Below, in pieces: positions 1 through 5,111 of a stretch of 5,111 bases of DNA. Every line of letters starts with the position of its first letter. Position 1 is the stretch's first letter. The translations under genes were made by a program, and so were the position numbers. The notes under the pieces were generated by a model. The model was not told where the DNA came from. It saw only the letters and a list, made by a program, of their open reading frames with translations, and did no database searches. This DNA is from an uncultured Taibaiella sp. (lineage in GTDB: Bacteria; Bacteroidota; Bacteroidia; Chitinophagales; Chitinophagaceae), in contig CALMXV010000311.1 in assembly GCA_937871155.1 (NCBI GenBank), forward strand, positions 1 to 5,111, written 5' to 3'.

Positions 1-31
1 AAGGGTGGCCTAAAATCCACCCTTCTTTTTT
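1..31 (+). terminator. Rho-independent terminator of an upstream gene outside the window
   Basis: A perfect 8-bp stem (AAGGGTGG at 1-8 pairing with CCACCCTT at 17-24) encloses an 8-base loop and is followed by C and six T residues (26-31). This is the classic intrinsic terminator layout for transcription on the + strand, so it most likely ends a gene lying left of the window. The stem could extend further left beyond the edge. It also separates that gene from the promoter candidate at 89-96. Confidence 0.85.
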
Positions 32-88
32 AAATTTATCTCGGACAATACTATATTTAAAATACTCGTGTGTCCTTATTAGGGATGT

Positions 89-96
89 TATATTTG
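89..96 (+). promoter_or_regulatory. Candidate Bacteroidota -7 promoter element (TATATTTG)
   Basis: TATATTTG matches the Bacteroidota housekeeping sigma -7 consensus TAnnTTTG exactly. It lies 27 bases before the ATG at 124, so transcription would begin near 100-105 and leave a leader of about 20 bases. I do not see a good -33 TTTG/TTG element about 20 bases upstream, where the sequence reads CTCGTG, so only half of the promoter is supported. It would drive the two overlapping genes at 124-1943. Confidence 0.5.
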
Positions 97-123
97 TTTG
101 CAATAAAGTAAAATCAATTTACT

Positions 124-1461
124 ATGAAAAGGCAAGCAACTTATTTATTATCGTTGTGTAATTTTCTTTTGTCGATTCTAATTTACCTTCCTTGTGTAGG
201 TACCGCACAATATGTTTATGAGAAGCCTATTTTTAGATATCCGTATCCAATAGAAAAAATTTCTCCTTTTGATCAACGTTATATAAAGGGAGTTGGGAAA
301 AATTTATACATCTACGTACGTCAGCCTATTGTTACACCCTATTCATTTCAAGTTTACAAAGTGGACTTAGAAAAAGAAGCACTAGTGGATAGCTTCTACC
401 TTCCAAAATTTGAAAAATGTGGCTTCTTCACCGATATCATAGCAGGCAATAACAGTAGTTCTACACGATTTTTCAATACAGGTGATTATACTTATTTCAT
501 AAAAGATAGTGCTGTGACTACTGAAAGTGAATGGGTATATTTTGACCAAGACAGAACCGCCGGAAGCAAAGTATCGGCAATAAATGATTCGCTCTATCTA
601 TCGTATGTTTTTTATGATTTTCATCCCAAAGATGGCGGCACCGGCTTGCAATTAAATATTTACAACTCATCGCAAAGAAGAATAACTAAAAGTAGAACTT
701 ATAGAACACCGGGCATCATAGCAGCGCCACTAGTTATAGAATGGGCTGTAGCTACCCAAGATTACTTATACAGTTTTGCCGGTCTTAGCTTTCGGGGATA
801 TAAATATGATTTGAATCTAAACCTAGTTGATAGCTTCAGTATAAACGGCCTTGTTGATGCTGAAGAATTAAAACAAAATCTTGAGTATGAAAAAAAGACC
901 GATAAGTATATCTACCATGGACATGACACCCTGCTACATACACTTCTGGCTTTAGAAAAAGATAGTACCCTTAAAGACAACTCTGCTGACATCAACATCT
1001 ATAAAAATGCAAAAGACAATATTTCTTTGTCAATACAATCACTTCGTAGTTCAAAAACATTTATTGAGAAAGCACGAAAATTGAACAACGACCTTATACT
1101 GCTTTCCGTATCTCGCCCAGGCTACCAAATGGAATTTCGTGATGTTTATTGGTATCAGCCAAGTACCAACACTATAGTTAAAAAAGCCATCAAATGGCGA
1201 ACCGGTAAGAAACAACAAGGCAATGAAATCATCGAAAAGGTAGAAGATTATTTTCCGGTGGATATCATTACTGTACCCACTTTTGCTCCCTATTTTTATC
1301 ATGGTGCCGTTTACAAAGTAAACATCTTTAACCCAGAAACTTTTAAACTTTGCAAGGAAAACAATACAATTTGTACAAAAGAAATTTTCGATGAGCAATT
1401 ATTTAAACAAGCAAAAACTCATGGATATCAATGGCAGATTTCAAAGTATATTGTAGAGTAG
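124..1461 (+). CDS. Exported protein of unknown function, beta-rich, possibly propeller-like
   Basis: I do not recognise a named family. Residues 1-28 form a Sec signal peptide: basic start MKR, a hydrophobic stretch, then Gly-Thr-Ala|Gln. Cys24 follows Pro, which is not a proper lipobox, so a soluble periplasmic or secreted protein is more likely than a lipoprotein. The mature part (about 417 residues) has many short aromatic beta-strand-like segments. A similar segment occurs twice: YKVDLEKEALVDSF at 78-91 and YKYDLNLNLVDSF at 226-238, each shortly after a strand rich in Tyr or Phe. This spacing recalls the 6-bladed propeller-like exported proteins common in Bacteroidota, but that is a resemblance, not a demonstrated match. 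The mature protein has only three cysteines, Cys99, Cys410 and Cys417, the last two close enough to pair. No clear Shine-Dalgarno precedes the ATG, as is usual in this phylum. The 3' end overlaps the next gene by 31 bases, suggesting one transcript. Coding is secure; function is not. Confidence 0.85.
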   Translation: MKRQATYLLSLCNFLLSILIYLPCVGTAQYVYEKPIFRYPYPIEKISPFDQRYIKGVGKNLYIYVRQPIVTPYSFQVYKVDLEKEALVDSFYLPKFEKCGFFTDIIAGNNSSSTRFFNTGDYTYFIKDSAVTTESEWVYFDQDRTAGSKVSAINDSLYLSYVFYDFHPKDGGTGLQLNIYNSSQRRITKSRTYRTPGIIAAPLVIEWAVATQDYLYSFAGLSFRGYKYDLNLNLVDSFSINGLVDAEELKQNLEYEKKTDKYIYHGHDTLLHTLLALEKDSTLKDNSADINIYKNAKDNISLSIQSLRSSKTFIEKARKLNNDLILLSVSRPGYQMEFRDVYWYQPSTNTIVKKAIKWRTGKKQQGNEIIEKVEDYFPVDIITVPTFAPYFYHGAVYKVNIFNPETFKLCKENNTICTKEIFDEQLFKQAKTHGYQWQISKYIVE

Positions 1462-1943
1462 TCTTTCAGTTCAGTTTGTTGCTATGCCCTACTGTAGTTG
1501 CTTCGGCTCAACAACAGGATAGGTTTCCTGCTTCCATTATTATACCCCATCTTCTAAATGATGATAATGAAAAACTGAATCCTCAGGAATTAGATAGTGT
1601 CGCTATTATACTTATCACAAAACGCATGTGTGAAGATTGCTTTGTATCCTTGTGTGAAGCAATACCGAACTACTATCCGGCTTATGCTAATCGAATTTTC
1701 GTTATTTACTTTACAGAAAAGGATATCATGAAAATGCTCTCCTATACACCACGTTTTCAAGAAACCGCACCTTGTGCTAAGGAAATCCATTATTGCTGGA
1801 CAGACCAAAAAACACTAGATCAAAAAATTCAAGCGATCATTGCTTATCCTTCGCCTCAACTACTTCTTATAGCTAATGGAACAGCAACGCACATTTCCTA
1901 TTCCGACACTATTAATCTATTGGGGATGGAAGCCACTGAATAA
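1431..1943 (+). CDS. Small exported thioredoxin-fold-like protein with a CEDC motif
   Basis: This 170-residue product starts inside the 3' end of the preceding gene (31-base overlap). An in-frame stop at 1404-1406 makes ATG 1431 the first possible Met, and only this start keeps a full signal peptide (residues 1-26, ending Ala-Ser-Ala|Gln), so export is likely. In the mature part, a strand-like AIILIT (58-63) runs into Cys67-Glu-Asp-Cys70, then a predicted helix, a second strand RIFVIYFT (89-95), and later Ser-Pro-Gln-Leu-Leu-Leu-Ile-Ala-Asn-Gly (141-150). The order strand, CxxC, helix, strand, Pro-strand-Asn-Gly is that of thioredoxin-like proteins, with Pro142 at the cis-proline position. 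CEDC differs from the usual CGPC or CxPC, and extra cysteines Cys75, Cys115 and Cys122 are present. It is short for a TlpA/ResA-type protein. The fold is inferred from pattern alone; redox activity is a guess. Likely co-transcribed with the gene before it. Confidence 0.75.
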   Translation: MADFKVYCRVVFQFSLLLCPTVVASAQQQDRFPASIIIPHLLNDDNEKLNPQELDSVAIILITKRMCEDCFVSLCEAIPNYYPAYANRIFVIYFTEKDIMKMLSYTPRFQETAPCAKEIHYCWTDQKTLDQKIQAIIAYPSPQLLLIANGTATHISYSDTINLLGMEATE

Positions 1944-1997
1944 ACCTTAAATATCTTTACAACCTATTGATGGCTTGCATGGAGCCTCCCTATTATA
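1944..1997. other. Convergent intergenic gap, no convincing terminator
   Basis: These 54 bases separate the stop of the + strand pair from the stop of the - strand pair. The only hairpin I see is weak: GGCTT (1972-1976) and GAGCC (1982-1986) with a 5-base loop and one G-T pair, without an adjacent T run on either strand. A six-T run at 2005-2010 lies too far downstream and already inside the opposing gene. Transcription from both sides may therefore overlap or end by Rho. Confidence 0.4.
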
Positions 1998-2666
1998 TCA
2001 GGTGTTTTTTATTTCCTTAAGTATTGAGTTGAGCGTAGCATTTAAGGTAGCATAATCTGTATAACCCTTAGCAGCTAAGTAAAACTTGGAATCATCAACC
2101 TGTAGCAATACCTGAGGAAAACTTGTTACCCGTAATTGTTTTACTAGTTGAAATTCGTAATAGGCATTTTCACGATACGTATTACTATGCAACTTCCTAT
2201 AAAATTCGTCTGTTGGTATGGAATATTTAGCTAAGGCTTTTTGATAACTCTCCTCTTCAGTAAGGTCAAGTCCCTCTACATTAAATAACTGTTGTATAGC
2301 TGCAGCCATAGCCACTGCCTTTTCCGGATGATATTCTTTTAAAATCAATAACGCAATTGATGACTTCTCTGAATGAAGCTTTAAAGTACTTTCTTCGGGG
2401 TGAAAAATATGATGTAAGAACCCTTCGCCAAATTTCATTCCGGTGAATTCTTCGACCTGTTTATAGGCAGACTGAATATACTTAGCCATAGCGCCAATAG
2501 GCCGATACGGTTCATCTAAAATCATACCGCCACTTAGTACTTCGATTTCAAATACATCCTTATAGCTCTCGGCTATTTGTTGCATGACCTTACTAAAGCC
2601 ATAGCACCATCCACAATAAGCATCGTAGCAGTAAATTAGTTTTAGATTTTTATTCTTCATTGACAT
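1998..2666 (-). CDS. DsbA-family (COG3531-like) cytosolic thiol oxidoreductase
   Basis: The 222-residue protein begins with a beta strand leading directly into Cys18-Gly-Trp-Cys21 in the context YCYDAYCGWCYGF, the signature of the FrnE/COG3531 branch of the DsbA family (predicted protein-disulfide isomerases). An alpha-helical insert fills roughly residues 55-175, and Val-Thr-Ser-Phe-Pro-Gln (180-185) supplies the cis-proline (Pro184) that packs against the CxxC. Length fits the family, which is about 210-220 residues. There is no signal peptide, so it probably acts in the cytoplasm on small thiols or proteins; the substrate is unknown. The ATG at 2666 overlaps the end of murF-alr by 17 bases; a second in-frame ATG at 2660 would give an 11-base overlap and a protein two residues shorter. 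Neither has a strong Shine-Dalgarno. The overlap points to one operon and translational coupling. Family assignment is firm, physiological role is not. Confidence 0.9.
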   Translation of the reverse strand: MSMKNKNLKLIYCYDAYCGWCYGFSKVMQQIAESYKDVFEIEVLSGGMILDEPYRPIGAMAKYIQSAYKQVEEFTGMKFGEGFLHHIFHPEESTLKLHSEKSSIALLILKEYHPEKAVAMAAAIQQLFNVEGLDLTEEESYQKALAKYSIPTDEFYRKLHSNTYRENAYYEFQLVKQLRVTSFPQVLLQVDDSKFYLAAKGYTDYATLNATLNSILKEIKNT

Positions 2667-5111
2667 AAACCCGCTTCACTCGTTGAGAAATTCCCGTCAT
2701 CACTTCATAAGAAATAGTATCCGACCATTGTGCTAATTGTGTAACGGGTAATTGAGGTCCAAATACCAACACCTCATCGCCTTCCTTCGCCTCTGGGATA
2801 GCCGTGATATCCACCATACACATATCCATACAAATTGCACCAATTGTTTTGGCCGGCTTATCGTGTATCAATACATGTGCACGGCCATTACCTAAAGCCC
2901 TAGGATAACCATCAGCATAGCCTACGCAAATAGTAGCAATCCGCATATCCTGATGCGCCATACCTATTCTACCATAACCAACCGTTTCGCCGGCTTTTAC
3001 TTCTTTTATTTGAGCAATAACCGTAGTGAGAGTGCTTATTTGTTTAAGCTTATTTTGCAATGCCCCACTACCATCAATACCATACAAGCCTAAGCCTAAA
3101 CGTACCATATCAAAATGCAAATTCTGATGGCGGGCAATAGCGGCGGAATTACATAAATGACGTAGCGGTTGATAGCCGAGTGCTGCAATTATTTTTTGGC
3201 TCATCCGTTGAAAATTGGCAGCTTGCTCATCCGTGAAACTATCGAATGTAGCTTCCTCGCTAGCTGCCAGGTGGCTGAAAACAGAAGCTACTTTCACTTG
3301 AGGTGCTTGCTTTAGCAGTTGTATCAGCGTATCTAATTCCTTTTCTACAAAGCCTAAACGATGCATTCCAGTATCCAACTTGATATGGATAGGATAGTGT
3401 TGTACTTGAAGTGTATTCGCCATTTCTAAGAACAACTCTAAGGATTGACGATTAAAAATTTCGGGTTCCAACTTCCAGGCTATCATTCTAGAGAACGAAG
3501 AAGAATCCGGACTCATCACCATGATTGGCATTTTGATACCCGCTTTTCTTAAGCCTACCCCTTCATCGGTATAAGCAACAGTAAGATAATCTACGCCGGC
3601 ATATTGAAGCACGTTAGCAATTTCAAAACTACCACTACCATACGAAAAGGCTTTTACCATCGCCATTATTTTCACTTGACTCCCAACTGTATTTCTAAAC
3701 ACATTCAGGTTATGTGCCAGTGATGATAGATTAATCGTTAGAACTGTTTGATGTACTTTCTGCTCCAAAAGAATATCTATCTTTTCAAATTCAAAGCTAC
3801 GAGCCGCTTTCAGCAAGATGGCTTCATCTTGAAAATGGATAAGATGTAGCTTTTGTAATAGTTCTTCGGTGGTTTTAAAGAAGATACTTTTGAGCTTTGT
3901 GTTAGCCGTAAAGAAATGTTGGTGTTTGTGCAATGCGGCACCAACGCCGATAAAACGTTTTATGTTCTTTTTAGAAATTAATGCGGCTACATCTTCATAC
4001 AAATCAGCATCTGCCTTGCCCATCTGATACATATCTGATAGGATAACGGTATGGCGGTCGTGCTGTTTTTGTTGTTCTAAAAAATCAAGGGCTATTTGTA
4101 GCGAAGTGAGATCTGAGTTATACGCATCATTGATAATGGTACAATCATTAATACCATGACGCAACTCTAAACGCATTTCTACTGCTTGCAGCTTCTTCAT
4201 TCTTGTTGCAATCACTTCTTGCTCGTAATTCATTAACAACATCAAGCTCCAACAATGAATGGCATTTTCAATGCCCGCAGGGTCAGAAAAAGGTATGGTT
4301 ATTTTTATCGGTTCGTTTTTATAAACCGCTTCAATGGTGGTTAAGTTTTGAATGGAAGCAATAGTGACCACTCGCAAATCAGCATCATTCTTCTGCGACC
4401 ATGTGAATACTTGCATCGCTTCTTTATCATCGCCATGCAATTGATTTCGGTATAGTAATACGGCTTCGTTTACATCAATATGATCACTGCAATAAACTAG
4501 TTTTTGCACATGACGAAATAAAACCAATTTCTCATTTACTTTCTGCCGTTGGTTCAAAAAACCTTCGCTATGCGCTTCTCCAATATTTGTAAAGATGCCG
4601 ATGGTAGGACGAATGATTTGTTCCAGTTTTTCCATCTCTCCGGTCTGCGAAATACCTGCTTCGAAAATGGCTATTTCATGATGAGGGTCCATCAGCCAAA
4701 CAGAAAGTGGCACCCCAATTTGAGAGTTATAACTACGTGGGCTTTTCACCACTTCTTTATCATCTGCCAACAATTGATACAGCCATTCTTTCACTACCGT
4801 TTTGCCATTGCTACCGGTAATGCCAATCACAGGAATATGAAATTGTTTTCGATGGTTAGCGGCTATTTGTTGTAGGGCAGTTACCGTATTGGGTACCACG
4901 ATAATACTTGCGTCAGGAAAGTCTTTAACGTCAATGGTGTGTTGTAATAAAAAGGTTCTAATACCGCTATCATAAGCATCTTTCAAGAAGATATGACCAT
5001 CTCGTCTTGATGTAGGGAGAGCAATAAAAATTGCTTTTTCGGGTATGCCTACTTTACGGGTATCGATTACCAACTCTTCCACCTGTGCAGAGCTACCTTC
5101 TTGCAAAAGCG
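2650..5111 (-). CDS. murF-alr: Bifunctional MurF / alanine racemase, 5' end cut by window edge
   Basis: This is a fusion of UDP-MurNAc-tripeptide:D-Ala-D-Ala ligase (EC 6.3.2.10) and PLP-dependent alanine racemase (EC 5.1.1.1), a known Bacteroidota arrangement for cytoplasmic peptidoglycan precursor synthesis. Numbering from the TTG at 5106, the MurF half shows the substrate-binding N domain (DTRKV at 15-19, RRDGH 34-38), the ATP P-loop GITGSNGKT (95-103), SYNSQIGVP (125-133), TNIGEAH (173-179), a probable carbamylated Lys193 and NDAYNS (326-331). The racemase half starts near 453: PLP-lysine Lys485 in VKAFSYGSG, LDTGMHRLGF (577-586), FSHLAAS (610-616), CNSAA (652-656), MVRLGLGLYG (667-676), catalytic Tyr711 in VGYGR, CMDM (759-762) and SYEVMTGISQRVKRVY (799-814). 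TTG 5106 is not the true start: the frame stays open to the edge (preceding codon CTT, Leu) and the MurF N-terminus lacks perhaps 15-20 residues. All main catalytic residues are present, so both activities are expected. Confidence 0.96.
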   Translation of the reverse strand, partial: LLQEGSSAQVEELVIDTRKVGIPEKAIFIALPTSRRDGHIFLKDAYDSGIRTFLLQHTIDVKDFPDASIIVVPNTVTALQQIAANHRKQFHIPVIGITGSNGKTVVKEWLYQLLADDKEVVKSPRSYNSQIGVPLSVWLMDPHHEIAIFEAGISQTGEMEKLEQIIRPTIGIFTNIGEAHSEGFLNQRQKVNEKLVLFRHVQKLVYCSDHIDVNEAVLLYRNQLHGDDKEAMQVFTWSQKNDADLRVVTIASIQNLTTIEAVYKNEPIKITIPFSDPAGIENAIHCWSLMLLMNYEQEVIATRMKKLQAVEMRLELRHGINDCTIINDAYNSDLTSLQIALDFLEQQKQHDRHTVILSDMYQMGKADADLYEDVAALISKKNIKRFIGVGAALHKHQHFFTANTKLKSIFFKTTEELLQKLHLIHFQDEAILLKAARSFEFEKIDILLEQKVHQTVLTINLSSLAHNLNVFRNTVGSQVKIMAMVKAFSYGSGSFEIANVLQYAGVDYLTVAYTDEGVGLRKAGIKMPIMVMSPDSSSFSRMIAWKLEPEIFNRQSLELFLEMANTLQVQHYPIHIKLDTGMHRLGFVEKELDTLIQLLKQAPQVKVASVFSHLAASEEATFDSFTDEQAANFQRMSQKIIAALGYQPLRHLCNSAAIARHQNLHFDMVRLGLGLYGIDGSGALQNKLKQISTLTTVIAQIKEVKAGETVGYGRIGMAHQDMRIATICVGYADGYPRALGNGRAHVLIHDKPAKTIGAICMDMCMVDITAIPEAKEGDEVLVFGPQLPVTQLAQWSDTISYEVMTGISQRVKRVYVNEE

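Noticed and set aside
181..198. Lipoprotein processing at Cys24 of the first gene (YLPC)
   Set aside because: Proline just before the cysteine does not fit the lipobox, and a good Gly-Thr-Ala|Gln signal peptidase I site follows.
1051..1398. 115-codon open frame on the - strand
   Set aside because: It lies wholly inside the well-supported exported protein gene on the + strand, has no recognisable motif, and its composition (Phe, Ile, Cys, Tyr rich) is that of an antisense shadow frame.
1590..1808. 72-codon open frame on the - strand
   Set aside because: Antisense to the thioredoxin-like gene, with no motif and no plausible start context of its own.
1972..1986. Hairpin GGCTT-GCATG-GAGCC as a bidirectional terminator
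   Set aside because: The stem is only five pairs with one G-T, and no T run follows within a normal distance on either strand.
1998..2666. Functional pairing of the two CxxC proteins that meet tail to tail
   Set aside because: One is exported and the other cytosolic, and they lie on opposite strands in separate transcription units, so their adjacency is probably chance.
4549..4875. 108-codon open frame on the + strand
   Set aside because: Antisense to conserved MurF motifs including the P-loop region; its sequence is the complement of conserved codons and has no protein-like motif.

Overview
The window looks like a chromosomal fragment from a member of the Bacteroidota, probably near Chitinophagaceae/Sphingobacteriia. 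The evidence is a fused MurF-alanine racemase gene typical of that phylum, an AT-rich intergenic region with an exact TAnnTTTG (-7) promoter element, weak or absent Shine-Dalgarno sequences, and exported proteins whose signal peptides end in Ala|Gln. The taxon is inferred from these traits, not from a marker gene.

Layout: four protein genes form two convergent pairs. On the left, an intrinsic terminator (1-31) closes an upstream gene outside the window. A promoter candidate (89-96) is followed by two overlapping + strand genes (124-1461 and 1431-1943). The first encodes an exported 445-residue protein of unknown function, rich in beta structure and possibly propeller-like. The second encodes a small exported protein that I read as a divergent thioredoxin-fold protein with a Cys-Glu-Asp-Cys motif. 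On the right, on the - strand, is the large murF-alr fusion (2650 to the window edge), whose true start lies outside the window. It is followed with a 17-base overlap by a cytosolic DsbA-family oxidoreductase gene (1998-2666). The pairs meet tail to tail across a 54-base gap with no convincing terminator.

Function: the murF-alr product supplies two steps of peptidoglycan precursor synthesis. Its racemase half makes D-alanine, and its ligase half attaches D-Ala-D-Ala to the UDP-MurNAc-tripeptide. The intervening D-Ala:D-Ala ligase (Ddl) is not in the window. The DsbA-like gene is probably co-transcribed and translationally coupled, but its link to cell wall synthesis is unclear. The left pair is likely a two-gene exported unit in which the thioredoxin-like protein might act on its partner; this is inference.

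There are no RNA genes, mobile elements or CRISPR arrays. I found no strong candidate for a wholly new system. The least explained part is the overlapping exported pair on the left.
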